Assembly: GCF_900162725.1 (NCBI RefSeq)
Contig: NZ_LT799418.1
Span: forward strand, 967,487-1,031,486
Reading direction: 5' to 3'
Origin: Parabacteroides sp. Marseille-P3160
GTDB lineage: Bacteria; Bacteroidota; Bacteroidia; Bacteroidales; Tannerellaceae
Length of the DNA: 64,000 nucleotides
How positions within the stretch are numbered: position 1 is the first letter of the stretch; each line of letters starts with the position of its first letter. The notes under the pieces were generated by a model. That model saw nothing but the letters and a program-made list of their open reading frames with translations, was not told where the DNA came from and searched no databases. A program made the position numbers and the translations under genes. Below, piece after piece: positions 54,901 through 63,153 of the stretch.

Positions 54901-55128
54901 ATCCAAATCCGTAGAAGTCCCGGAGCTGGTTCCTTTAAGTAAGATATTGACGCCGACCATGGATTCTCCGGAAGGATCCAATACCTTACCTGTCACTTTA
55001 ATCTTTTCTTGATTAGGTTGTGTTTGGGCATTCAGCTCACCTGATGTTAAAAATAAACATAAGGTGAAAAAACAAATAAGCCATTTTTCAACAACCCGCG
55101 TTTTTGTTTTGTTTGTTAAATCATTCAT
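51988..55128 (-). CDS. SusC/RagA-family TonB-linked outer-membrane transporter (mannan locus)
   Basis: 1046 residues from the ATG at 55128; the longer frame adds 35 residues without signal character. Signal peptide ends ELNAQ (about 33), carboxypeptidase D regulatory-like domain (KVTGKVLDPSGESMVGVNIL), VVVIGYGTRQRK pre-plug motif, plug (LQGASANLTIQ ... NINIRGISTMGNNDPLIVIDG), then the barrel ending LIYYGFGLDLEF. First gene of the SusC-SusD-SusE-SusE-GH76-GH76 run. The 257 bases upstream hold its promoter region. Confidence 0.95.
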   Translation of the reverse strand: MNDLTNKTKTRVVEKWLICFFTLCLFLTSGELNAQTQPNQEKIKVTGKVLDPSGESMVGVNILLKGTSSGTSTDLDGKFILEVPQGGIITINYLGYIPEEVVIRDEKPLTITLKEDVQKLNEVVVIGYGTRQRKSITGSVDQVGSEIFENRPVSNSMQALQGASANLTIQQRSMNPNDNSMNINIRGISTMGNNDPLIVIDGLISSTGTLNNMNPNDIENVSVLKDAGSAAIYGSRSSNGVILITTKKGSKTNKPVVKFSGMAGYEDPDILFKPVEGWQNAMYRNEANMNTGSSPVFTPEQIRDLYDHRSEEYWYLDKVMEKGLQQNYNLNVSGGSENSTYMVSAGYYNQESNFVGNFGVERYNFRSNLTTEYGRFKLTSLMAYNRKNDRTVAGGTGNVLINSSRIPPYYYYQLEKDGKYLINDVIGDDNTLAYLKEGGYEKKDEDNFIGSMNLDFKIMQGLTAKGLVGLDLTQHHRYRRDMKVPLYSSSDLETPVIYIHPNTLTEDYNSKKHTLSTQFLLDFDRTFNSVHNVTGLLGVSNESYTFKASRIAWEYTDEDLGLPTTDNAVQNKDNKNSNGDTDQTSITSFFGRFGYNYMDKYYADASFRYDGSSKFAKDQRWGFFPSFSAAWRLSEESFMEFYKEKIGDLKLRTSYGVLGNQNVDNYSYQTVYQMNTNTYAFNNLPVPGTSYTYGNPLLTWEKSGNFNIGVDATFLDNNLYVSFDYFNKKTWDILLSPQVSNVFGSSAAKQNAGEMKNRGWEATINYKLTSGDFRHNFNLNVSDSKNEVTDFGGKERIDQNDQLYKLIREGEALGSYYGYKTDGYFQSYEEIANSVLPVGVSVQPGDVKYVNQNGDDVIDEKDRVVIGNAFPRYTFGFNYNLEYKGFDFGVLLQGVGKRDMYVRGELIEPFHSNYSYVIYQHQLDFWTPTNPDAKWPRLVAPGSASSNNNWGKAGSDIYLLDGAYLRVKNIQLGYTLPKQLTSKFGVQKLRVSLNAQNILTLSKNSFIDPESSEFGNNMGGIEGIGANSARNYPTLIYYGFGLDLEF

Positions 55129-55385
55129 AATAAATGTTTTGTGGTGGACATAATAACTCAAAATACGAATCAGACGAGCGTGCATCAAAAGCAAATCCTT
55201 CCTGTAAAAATTCAATGCTATGAACGTTTGCATTCACAGTACTGGTTGCGATCATTCATTACTATCATTATTTCAGTTAATAAACAAATGATTTTTGACG
55301 CTCCCTCATCTCAATACAGAGAGAAAAATCATGGGGAATTTCTATTTTTCATAATGTGTTAATTTAGGTGAAATTGGTGATTCTG
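55129..55385. other. Gap between SusC and GH125 genes, no recognised element
   Basis: This AT-rich stretch should hold the promoter of the SusC operon on the - strand. I see no exact consensus -7 element; TATTTTG on the - strand near 55155-55165 is one base short of TAnnTTTG. No second copy of the 21-bp repeat found at 56905 is evident. Confidence 0.4.
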
Positions 55386-56834
55386 TCATATATTATTTAA
55401 TAGGTTTATTTTTCCTTCGTTTATTAGCTTAAGTACCAGTTCCCCAAATAAGGTGTTAGTCCAGGCAAACCAAGAACGGGTAAATTTCTTCGGATCATTT
55501 TTGTCGAAACTTTCATGCATAAAACCGGTATCCCCATCCGTATCCCTAAGCGTTTTTATGCAATACTTGATTTCCGTATCGTTGTCACTGGTCATTGCTT
55601 TCATGATTAAGCTCATGGGCCAAATCATATCGTATCCGACATGAGGCCCACCGATGCCTTCCCCTGCTTTACCTTTAAAGAAATAGGGGTTATCATGGCT
55701 CCATACAAAATTCCGGGTATTTTGGTATACCGCATTATTTTTGTCTATGCATCCTAAATAAGGTAACGCCAAAAGACTCGGAACATTTGCGTCATCTATG
55801 AATAATCGGTTGCCGAAGCCATCTACTTCATATGCATATATTTTCCCGTAATTTAAATGATTGGTAACCGCATAGCTATTGACAGCAGTTTCCACTTCGT
55901 TTGCCAAAGCAATACATTGTGAGGCAAATACATTGTTTTTACGTACTTTGGTTAAAATTTCCGCAATTTGTTTGAGAGATGTGACCGCAAATAAATTGGA
56001 GGGAATGAGGAAATTGAATGTAGTTGCATCGTCTGATGGCCTAAAAGAAGAAACAATTAATCCTACAGCCCTGACAGGAGCGCCGTAACCATCGTTACTT
56101 AGCGTATCTAATTGCCGCGTTGTTTTTCGTTGGAATTTGTACGGTCCTAAGTCCTCTTTCCGTTGTTGTTCCTTAAAAGTTTTAAGAATTAACTCCATCG
56201 CTTTTTCCCATTCGGACGTAAATACCGATATGTCGCCGGATAATTTCCAATAATGATAGGCTAAACGTACGGGATAGCAGAGGGAATCTATTTCCCATTT
56301 TCTCTCGTGTAATTCGGGTCGCATATTTGTAAGATCCGACATCCATTCGCCGCCGACAGCTCCGTCATTGAAAGCATTGGCATAAGGATCCAGCAAGATA
56401 CATTGGGTTTGTCTATTAATAACTCCGGCAATCAGCTGTTGTAACTGTTCATCTTTTTGCATTAAGCTGAGGTAAGGCCAAACTTGCGCCGCAGAATCCC
56501 TCAGCCACATGGCATGGATATCACCGGTATATACAAAAGTGTCGGGTCTATTGTCCTGTATTTTGAAATGTACAGTCGTATCTAATGTATTAGGGAAACA
56601 ATTTTCGAACATCCAAGCTAACTTGGGGTCTTTAATTTGTGCAGTGACCCGAATAATGGTCTCTTCTACTATTTTTGATGTGAAGTTTCTCTTTGATAGT
56701 TCAGGGCGTTTTGAAATAAATTGATTTCCCTGGGAAATAATATTTTCTCCTCCGGTAATTATCTCTTTATTCCCTAAAGCCATTGCGGCTAAACCTAAGC
56801 CGCCTTTCCTTAAAAAATTTCTTCGTGTTATCAT
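55386..56834 (-). CDS. GH125 exo-alpha-1,6-mannosidase
   Basis: 482 residues. Removes mannose from the non-reducing end of alpha-1,6-mannosides. N-terminus TRRNFLRKGGLGLAAMALG looks like a twin-arginine signal. GH125 features include FVYTGDIHAMWLRDSAAQVWPY, NDGAVGGEWMSD, VSSFRPSDDATTFNFLIPSN, and GGPHVGYDMIWPMSL, with DGDTGFMHESF near the end. It lies upstream of the SusC operon on the same strand with a 257-base gap, and back to back with the hybrid regulator gene. With the two GH76 enzymes it makes a coherent alpha-1,6-mannan pathway. Confidence 0.94.
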   Translation of the reverse strand: MITRRNFLRKGGLGLAAMALGNKEIITGGENIISQGNQFISKRPELSKRNFTSKIVEETIIRVTAQIKDPKLAWMFENCFPNTLDTTVHFKIQDNRPDTFVYTGDIHAMWLRDSAAQVWPYLSLMQKDEQLQQLIAGVINRQTQCILLDPYANAFNDGAVGGEWMSDLTNMRPELHERKWEIDSLCYPVRLAYHYWKLSGDISVFTSEWEKAMELILKTFKEQQRKEDLGPYKFQRKTTRQLDTLSNDGYGAPVRAVGLIVSSFRPSDDATTFNFLIPSNLFAVTSLKQIAEILTKVRKNNVFASQCIALANEVETAVNSYAVTNHLNYGKIYAYEVDGFGNRLFIDDANVPSLLALPYLGCIDKNNAVYQNTRNFVWSHDNPYFFKGKAGEGIGGPHVGYDMIWPMSLIMKAMTSDNDTEIKYCIKTLRDTDGDTGFMHESFDKNDPKKFTRSWFAWTNTLFGELVLKLINEGKINLLNNI

Positions 56835-56904
56835 GATCTGTTATTGGTTAACTGATATTAATCGTTTCAAAAGCGAAAATAGTGTGAAAATAGACAGGGG
56901 GGTG

Positions 56905-56944
56905 TACGTTTTTATGACATGCTTTTACGTTTTTATGACATGCT
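56905..56944. promoter_or_regulatory. Two 19-bp direct repeats spaced 21 bp (regulator site candidate)
   Basis: tacgtttttatgacatgct occurs at 56905-56923 and again, identical, at 56926-56944. The 21-base period is two helical turns, the geometry expected for an AraC-type output domain bound head-to-tail. It lies in the 211-base gap between the divergent GH125 and hybrid regulator genes, so it could serve one or both. Confidence 0.65.
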
Positions 56945-57045
56945 GTCCGTGCTGCAAAAAAAATAATATTTCCATCGAAAAAACTTCTTGTAAAGGGTTT
57001 ATATTTGTCATTGTTTTTGCATTTATTTACTTTATATCAATAGTA

Positions 57046-60000
57046 ATGAAAAATCAAAGATGTTTTATACGCCTATTTCCAATCAAAAAGATATATATTT
57101 TTCAGTTGTTCTTTTTTTTGACATTCTCAGTGGGTGCTTATAATTTACGTCAATTATCGAGTAGGGAGGGCTTGTCGAACAGCGCTATTTTATCGATCTG
57201 TCAAGACAGTGAAAGGTTCATGTGGATTGGAACTGCCGACGGGTTGAATGTGTATAACGGAGCAGACATAAATATATTTAAGCCTGATATCAATGCCCCC
57301 GGAAGTCTTTCCGGCAATCTGATCGAAGGGGTTTGGGAAGGAGAAGAAGGAATCATATGGATCAATACAAACCATGGGCTCAACCGCTATGATAAAAAAA
57401 CAAAAGAGATAAAATGTTATAATGAATTTGAAGGAAAATATTATTGGACCAAGACATCAACAAATGAAATTTTCGTGATTCATGAGAATAATACAATTAA
57501 TTATTATGATAAATATAAAAAACAATTTATACCGATCCATTATCCTGGTATAACTAAAAGCGACATACAACGGATTTTTATAGATAAAAAGAATGTACTA
57601 TGGATTGTAACAAACAAAGGGGAAATTCATAATGCTCTAATTTCATTTAATTCGGGGCATCCGGTTATTACCGCTTTAAATGACTTTGTCCATCATTGCG
57701 GCATCCGTTATGCATTTATAGAGAATAACCGCATTTATTTCATTGACGAGGAGTACTTCCTTTTCGAAATGGAGGCGACTTCCCGGAAGAAAAGCCTGAT
57801 CTTAAATCTGAAGAAAGAAATAGAGCAACGCGGTATTGTTTCTTCCATTATTAAAGATAACGAAGATTACCTGATTGCTTTCCAAACCAACGGGCTATTG
57901 AGGCTTCAGAATACACCTGAAAATATAATAAAATACCAAATAAAGGAGATAGAAATTTATTGTGGTGTCTTCTGCTTATATAAAGATGAGAAACAAGATA
58001 TCATCTGGATAGGGACAGACGGGCAAGGAGTATATATGCATACACGCAATCTGTTTTCCATCCGGTCAGCCACTTTCGAACATTTACAATTCTCCATACA
58101 AAAACCGGTTAGGGCTTTGTTGCTGGATAAAGAAAATAATCTATGGGTCGGTACGAAAGATGATGGAATCTTATTGATAGAGAACTATCATGTAGGCGAA
58201 GATATTAATGGCAAAAAGACCAGACATATCACGACTTCAAACAGTAGTCTGACTAATAATTCAATTTACGCCTTCGAAAAAAGCCGGCGGAATATCCTTT
58301 GGATCGGAGGAGATGGGCCGGGATTGAATTACTATTCCTATAAAGAAAAAAGGATAAAGGAAGTAACTTCCTATGCGAAAACTCCCATCCTGTTTATTCA
58401 TGCTATTTGCGAAGTGAGTGATTCCGTCCTTTGGTTGGCCTCTGTCGGAGCAGGGGTATATAAAGTTGTTATTTCCGGTACAAATGACGAACCGGTTATC
58501 CAATCGATTAAACGGATTACATTCCAAAAAGGAGAGATGTCTTCTAATTATTTTTTTACAGCTTGTCAGGAGAACGACAGTACGCTTTGGTTTGGTAATC
58601 GCGGGTACGGTTTACGAAGGTTGAATCTCAAGGATGAAACTTTCGAACAAATCCTATTCCCGCAAAAAGAGATTCGTACCATTAATGATATACTCAGTAT
58701 ATATAAGGATAGCAAAGGAATTCTTTGGGTGGGGACAAGCTTCGGCATTATTAAATTATTGCATTATAATGCAGCAACTCGTAAGATCTCCTTTGTGAAC
58801 TACAACGAAATCGAAGGGTTACCCAATAACACGATCCACGGCATTTTAGAAGATGACAGGGGATCTTTATGGGTCAGTACAAACGGAGGAATCGTCCGGT
58901 TTGATACAAAAACGGGGAAATTCCATGTATTCAATCAAAAAAGTGGATTGGAAGTATTTGAATTTAGTGATGGAGCCTATCTAAAAGATGAAAATACAAG
59001 ATCTTTGTTTTTCGGAGGGATTAATGGCTTTGTAACTATCTCACCGGACATCTATGTCAAAAAAGAATTTGTTCCGAAGATTTTTTTCACGGGTTTAAAG
59101 ATTTATGAGAATGAACATAACCTGAACGATTTTATTCGTCGAAAAGAGAATAGGGAATACCTTCGGCTGACTTATGACCAAAACTTCTTTTCTATTTCCT
59201 TTGTGGCATTAGATTATATGAATGGACAGAATTGTAAATATTTTTATAACCTGGAAAACTTTAACTCCAAATGGATTGAAAACGGACATTCCAATGTGGT
59301 AAACTTCACCAATATTTCTCCCGGAGAATATATTCTTCATGTCAAATGTGATAATGGGGATTCGGTAACAGATGCCTATTCATTAACCATCGTGATTCTT
59401 CCGCCTTGGTATATGACCGTTTGGGCTTATATATGTTATGCATTGTTGTTTCTTATTATGGTATATTATTCGATACAATTAGTTAGAAAAAGATACAGGC
59501 GCAAACGGGAATACCTTATCGAGAAGGTGCATCAACAGAAAAAAGAGGAGATTTATGAATCTAAACTTCGTTTCTTTACGAATATTACCCACGAATTTTC
59601 CACCCCTTTGACCTTAATTTATGGCCCGTGCGATCGTATTCTTTCGTATGAAAAATCCGACGGTTTCATAAAAAAATATACCGGTATGATCATGAAAAAT
59701 GCCGAACGCCTTAATTCCCTTATTCAGGAATTGATCGAATTCCGGCGGATTGAAACCGGACATAAATTATGTATCATAGAGCGATTGGATATCACCGAAT
59801 TATCTACTGAAATTGTAGATTCCTTTGCTGAATCTGCAGAAGCAAAGAATATTCATTATCAGTTTGAAATAGAACCTGAACTTTTTTGGAATTCGGATAA
59901 AAATTGTTTCACGAAAATTCTTACGAATTTATTATCGAATGCCTTCAAATATACTCCGGATGGAGGGAAAATTGATTTCTACATTCGAAAAAAGGGAGAT

Positions 60001-61131
60001 TATCTGGAGCTTTCGATCTCCAATACCGGACAAGGAATAAAAGAGGAAGACATTCCTTATGTTTTTGACCGTTACCGGGTATTAGAGAATTTTGAAAAAC
60101 AGACACAAAGAGGATTTTTTTCAAGAAACGGTCTAGGATTAGCGATTTGTCACAATATGGTCAAATTACTGGATGGTGAGATAACAGTCAGGAGCATTCC
60201 TGATGAATTCACAAAATTCCGAGTATCGTTCCCTGCCAAGGAGATAAGCAATAAAGCGACGGAGAAAAAAAAGGAGGAGGATGTTCCAAGCATTATGGAA
60301 TTGTCTCTGAAAAACCGAATGTTGGATTATAATAAATTGGAACTCTCAAAACTGACCGTTTTTGTAATTGACGATGACCCGGAAATGTGCTGGTTCGTCT
60401 CCGAAATTTTAAATGAGCGTTATAATGTCATTTCAATTGAAAATCCATTATCCGTGTTTAATCATTTGGAGGAAATGCAACCTCAATTAATTATTTCGGA
60501 TATCATGATGCCTGAATTAGATGGAATCTCCTTAATGAAGCAAGTAAAAGCGAACCGGCGGACCTCGCATATCCCTTTTATCTTATTATCCGCGAAAAAT
60601 ACTCCCGAGGAACAAACGGAAGGAATTACAGCGGGAGCGGAGGCATACGTAGTGAAACCTTTTAATGTGGAATACCTTCAATCACTCGTTGAACGATTGC
60701 TTCAACGTCAAAACGATTTGAAAGATTATTACCGTTCGGCAATTAGCGCCTATGAGTTTGCGGACGGCAAATTCATTCATAAAGAGAATAAGGATTTTTT
60801 TGAAAAGATGGTAATGATAATTGATATGAATCTGACCAATCCGGATTTTTCAACAGATCAATTGGCTAAGGAATTAGGATTTAGTCCGCGGCATTTATAT
60901 AGAAAACTAAAAGATATTACGAATCAAACTCCTGCGAATTTAATCAAGGAATATCGGCTTTCCGTAGTGGAAAAATTATTGATAACCAGCCAGAACTCTG
61001 TAGATGAGATCATGTATAAAGCCGGATTTAATAACCGGGGCAATTTTTATCGACTCTTTTCACAGAAATACGGAATGACACCTAAGAAATACCGGGAAGT
61101 GAAAATAGAAGAGGGTTTCAAACAAGAATGA
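57046..61131 (+). CDS. Hybrid two-component system regulator of the mannan locus
   Basis: 1361 residues from the ATG at 57046; the longest frame opens at 56833 but covers the regulatory repeat. Order: signal/N-terminal membrane segment (14-32), two-bladed-pair periplasmic propeller of Reg_prop repeats (about 35-715), Y_Y_Y domain (about 720-785), membrane segment (787-813), HisKA with FFTNITHEFSTPLTL (phospho-His849), HATPase (NLLSNAFKYTPDGG, NGLGLAICHNMV), receiver (IDDDPEMC, phospho-Asp1152 in IISDIMMPELDG) and a C-terminal AraC HTH (ELGFSPRHLYRKLKDITNQTP). Such regulators bind oligosaccharide breakdown products in the periplasm and switch on the adjacent utilisation operon. Confidence 0.96.
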   Translation: MKNQRCFIRLFPIKKIYIFQLFFFLTFSVGAYNLRQLSSREGLSNSAILSICQDSERFMWIGTADGLNVYNGADINIFKPDINAPGSLSGNLIEGVWEGEEGIIWINTNHGLNRYDKKTKEIKCYNEFEGKYYWTKTSTNEIFVIHENNTINYYDKYKKQFIPIHYPGITKSDIQRIFIDKKNVLWIVTNKGEIHNALISFNSGHPVITALNDFVHHCGIRYAFIENNRIYFIDEEYFLFEMEATSRKKSLILNLKKEIEQRGIVSSIIKDNEDYLIAFQTNGLLRLQNTPENIIKYQIKEIEIYCGVFCLYKDEKQDIIWIGTDGQGVYMHTRNLFSIRSATFEHLQFSIQKPVRALLLDKENNLWVGTKDDGILLIENYHVGEDINGKKTRHITTSNSSLTNNSIYAFEKSRRNILWIGGDGPGLNYYSYKEKRIKEVTSYAKTPILFIHAICEVSDSVLWLASVGAGVYKVVISGTNDEPVIQSIKRITFQKGEMSSNYFFTACQENDSTLWFGNRGYGLRRLNLKDETFEQILFPQKEIRTINDILSIYKDSKGILWVGTSFGIIKLLHYNAATRKISFVNYNEIEGLPNNTIHGILEDDRGSLWVSTNGGIVRFDTKTGKFHVFNQKSGLEVFEFSDGAYLKDENTRSLFFGGINGFVTISPDIYVKKEFVPKIFFTGLKIYENEHNLNDFIRRKENREYLRLTYDQNFFSISFVALDYMNGQNCKYFYNLENFNSKWIENGHSNVVNFTNISPGEYILHVKCDNGDSVTDAYSLTIVILPPWYMTVWAYICYALLFLIMVYYSIQLVRKRYRRKREYLIEKVHQQKKEEIYESKLRFFTNITHEFSTPLTLIYGPCDRILSYEKSDGFIKKYTGMIMKNAERLNSLIQELIEFRRIETGHKLCIIERLDITELSTEIVDSFAESAEAKNIHYQFEIEPELFWNSDKNCFTKILTNLLSNAFKYTPDGGKIDFYIRKKGDYLELSISNTGQGIKEEDIPYVFDRYRVLENFEKQTQRGFFSRNGLGLAICHNMVKLLDGEITVRSIPDEFTKFRVSFPAKEISNKATEKKKEEDVPSIMELSLKNRMLDYNKLELSKLTVFVIDDDPEMCWFVSEILNERYNVISIENPLSVFNHLEEMQPQLIISDIMMPELDGISLMKQVKANRRTSHIPFILLSAKNTPEEQTEGITAGAEAYVVKPFNVEYLQSLVERLLQRQNDLKDYYRSAISAYEFADGKFIHKENKDFFEKMVMIIDMNLTNPDFSTDQLAKELGFSPRHLYRKLKDITNQTPANLIKEYRLSVVEKLLITSQNSVDEIMYKAGFNNRGNFYRLFSQKYGMTPKKYREVKIEEGFKQE

Positions 61132-61197
61132 AATCCAATTCCTTGGGAAACGGTCGATTTTTTTTAAGTGCATTTGTTCTGAAAATATAAAAGGAGT

Positions 61198-61230
61198 ATT
61201 GCGATTGTGTTAAGTTTTTTCGTACCTTTG
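61198..61230 (+). promoter_or_regulatory. Predicted promoter of the DUF177-rpmF-fabH-era operon
   Basis: TACCTTTG at 61223-61230 matches the TAnnTTTG -7 consensus, and ATTG at 61198-61201 lies 21 bases upstream as the -33 element. The first start codon is 24 bases downstream of the -7 element. Confidence 0.65.
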
Positions 61231-61253
61231 CAAGGTTTTTACATATACAGACT

Positions 61254-61835
61254 TTGAGTAAATTTGATTTATATAATGTCGATTTGAAGAAATTCACTCC
61301 CGGTATACATGAAATCGAGTATACGTTGGAGAATAAATTCTTCTTGGATATTGACGGACCTGAAGTACAGAAAGGGAAAGTTAAAGTCTATTGTACGGTA
61401 AAAAGTACAAACTCTGTGTTTGATATGAAGTTCCGTATTGAAGGGACTGTCATTGTTCCTTGCGACCGTTGTCTCGATGACATGGATATTCCTGTTCAGA
61501 CGGAGAACCGGCTGGTCGTTAAGTTTGGGAAAGAATACGCAGAAGAGAGTGATGAAATAGTCATCATTCCGGAGGAGGAAGGGGCGATCAATTTAGCTTG
61601 GTTTCTCTATGAGTTTGTAGCATTGGCGATCCCAATGAAACATGTACATCCTCCGGGAAAATGCAACAAGGCAATGTCTTCCAAGTTAAAGAAGCATTCG
61701 GCTAAAAGCGCGGATGAGGAAGACGACGGACTGGATGAAGAAGAGACGAATACCGATACGGATATTTCCATTGACGATGGGAGTGACGGCGGAGGTGCGG
61801 ATCCTCGCTGGGATGCCTTGAAGGACTTGATTTGA
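61254..61835 (+). CDS. YceD/DUF177 family protein
   Basis: 193 residues starting with TTG at 61254; no in-frame ATG lies upstream before a stop region and the start MSKFDLYNVDLKKFTPG aligns with the usual beginning of Bacteroidetes members. Contains the conserved VPCDRCLDDMDIPV pair of cysteines and an acidic, low-complexity tail (DEEDDGLDEEETNTDTD) ending ADPRWDALKDLI. DUF177 proteins sit upstream of rpmF in most bacteria and are linked to 23S rRNA maturation. Here rpmF follows after 27 bases. Confidence 0.92.
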   Translation: MSKFDLYNVDLKKFTPGIHEIEYTLENKFFLDIDGPEVQKGKVKVYCTVKSTNSVFDMKFRIEGTVIVPCDRCLDDMDIPVQTENRLVVKFGKEYAEESDEIVIIPEEEGAINLAWFLYEFVALAIPMKHVHPPGKCNKAMSSKLKKHSAKSADEEDDGLDEEETNTDTDISIDDGSDGGGADPRWDALKDLI

Positions 61836-61862
61836 AAGATTAATAATTAAAATAGAAAGAAA

Positions 61863-62048
61863 ATGGCACATCCTAAAAGAAGACAAGGACATTCCAGAAC
61901 AGCCAAGAGAAGAACTCATGACAAGGCTGTAGTTCCAACAATGGCCATCTGCCCTAATTGTGGCGCATGGCATATCTATCACACCGTTTGCGGTGAATGT
62001 GGATATTATAGAGGTAAATTGGCGATCGTAAAAGAAGCCGCTGTATAA
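61863..62048 (+). CDS. rpmF: 50S ribosomal protein L32
   Basis: 61 residues, the normal length. Starts MAHPKRRQGHSRTAKRRTHDK and has the zinc-ribbon cysteines CPNCG and CGECG (positions about 30-33 and 43-46), so it is the zinc-binding form. Conserved DUF177-rpmF-fabH order. A terminator-like hairpin follows before fabH. Confidence 0.98.
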   Translation: MAHPKRRQGHSRTAKRRTHDKAVVPTMAICPNCGAWHIYHTVCGECGYYRGKLAIVKEAAV

Positions 62049-62085
62049 AAAAATAGTTATAGATTTTTACAAATCAAAGAAAAAT

Positions 62086-62112
62086 AGCCCTGATTATTTA
62101 GGGCTTTTTTTT
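62086..62112 (+). terminator. Rho-independent terminator after rpmF
   Basis: agccct (62086-62091) pairs with agggct (62100-62105) around an 8-base loop and is followed by an eight-base T-run. It ends 36 bases before the fabH start; partial read-through would give fabH a lower level than rpmF, or fabH has its own promoter. Confidence 0.85.
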
Positions 62113-62148
62113 ACTTTTGGGGAGTGACAAGATCAGAGATTAAATGAT

Positions 62149-63153
62149 ATGAGTAATGTAAACGCGGTTATCACCGGGGTCGGCGGCTATGTCCCCGAAG
62201 ACGTATTGACGAATGACGATATCTCGAAAATGGTTGATACAACGGAAGAATGGATTTTGACGCGGGTGGGAATCAAGGAACGCAGAATCCTTAAAGGAGA
62301 AGGAAAAGGTACTTCCTATATGGGAATCCGAGCCGTCCAGGAATTATTGAAAAAAACGGACGTAGATCCGGAATCCATTGAAATGCTTTTGTGTGCAACG
62401 ACTACCCCGGACTTCGGCTTTCCGACTACGGCTTCCCTGATAGCTTATCATACCGGTTGCAAAAATGCAATGACGTTTGATTTGCAAGGAGCTTGCAGCG
62501 GATTCCTTTACGGGTTGGAAACAGCAGCAAACTATATCCGCTCCGGGCGATACAAAAGGGTAATCGTTGTAGCGGGCGATAAAATGACGTCTATCACCGA
62601 CTATACCGACCGTACGACTTGTCCGCTTTTCGGCGACGGTTGCGGCGCAGTATTGATAGAGCCGACGGCAGAAAACCTGGGGGTAATCGATACTATCCTG
62701 AGAACGGACGGTTCCGGCTGCTCTCATTTGCATATGTACGGGGGCGGTTCCGCCTATCCGTCATCGTATGAAACGATCGATAAGCGGATGCATTACGTTT
62801 ATCAGGAAGGGAAAGCCGTCTTTAAATGCGCCGTGTCCGACATGGCGGATACGGCGGCAGAGATCGTAGAGCGTAATCATTTGACGCATGACGATATCGA
62901 CTGGGTCGTCCCTCATCAGGCTAACTTGCGCATCATTGATGCTACAGCCAAGCGTTTGGGGATTGATTATGACAAGGTAATGGTTAATATCCAGAGATAT
63001 GGAAATACCAGCGCCGGTACGATCCCGCTTTGCTTATGGGAGTGGGAAGATAGGTTGAAAAAAGGGGATAATCTGATCCTGGCTGCCTTTGGCGCGGGAT
63101 TCACTTGGGGAGCCGTTTATTTGAAATGGGGCTATAATGGGGGAACAGCATAA
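62149..63153 (+). CDS. fabH: 3-oxoacyl-[ACP] synthase III
   Basis: 334 residues. Starts fatty acid chains by joining acetyl- or branched acyl-CoA to malonyl-ACP. The thiolase-fold triad is complete: Cys116 in QGACSGFL, His256 in VPHQANLRI, Asn286 in YGNTSAGT. Length and N-terminus ([15 protein letters not shown]) are typical. The last 17 bases overlap the start of era, so the two are translationally coupled. Confidence 0.97.
   Translation: MSNVNAVITGVGGYVPEDVLTNDDISKMVDTTEEWILTRVGIKERRILKGEGKGTSYMGIRAVQELLKKTDVDPESIEMLLCATTTPDFGFPTTASLIAYHTGCKNAMTFDLQGACSGFLYGLETAANYIRSGRYKRVIVVAGDKMTSITDYTDRTTCPLFGDGCGAVLIEPTAENLGVIDTILRTDGSGCSHLHMYGGGSAYPSSYETIDKRMHYVYQEGKAVFKCAVSDMADTAAEIVERNHLTHDDIDWVVPHQANLRIIDATAKRLGIDYDKVMVNIQRYGNTSAGTIPLCLWEWEDRLKKGDNLILAAFGAGFTWGAVYLKWGYNGGTA

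Noticed and set aside
56833-57045. N-terminal extension of the hybrid regulator from an ATG at 56833
   Set aside because: The stretch contains the 21-bp-spaced direct repeat and reads as cysteine-rich, low-quality protein; the ATG at 57046 gives a proper signal segment followed at once by the first propeller repeat.
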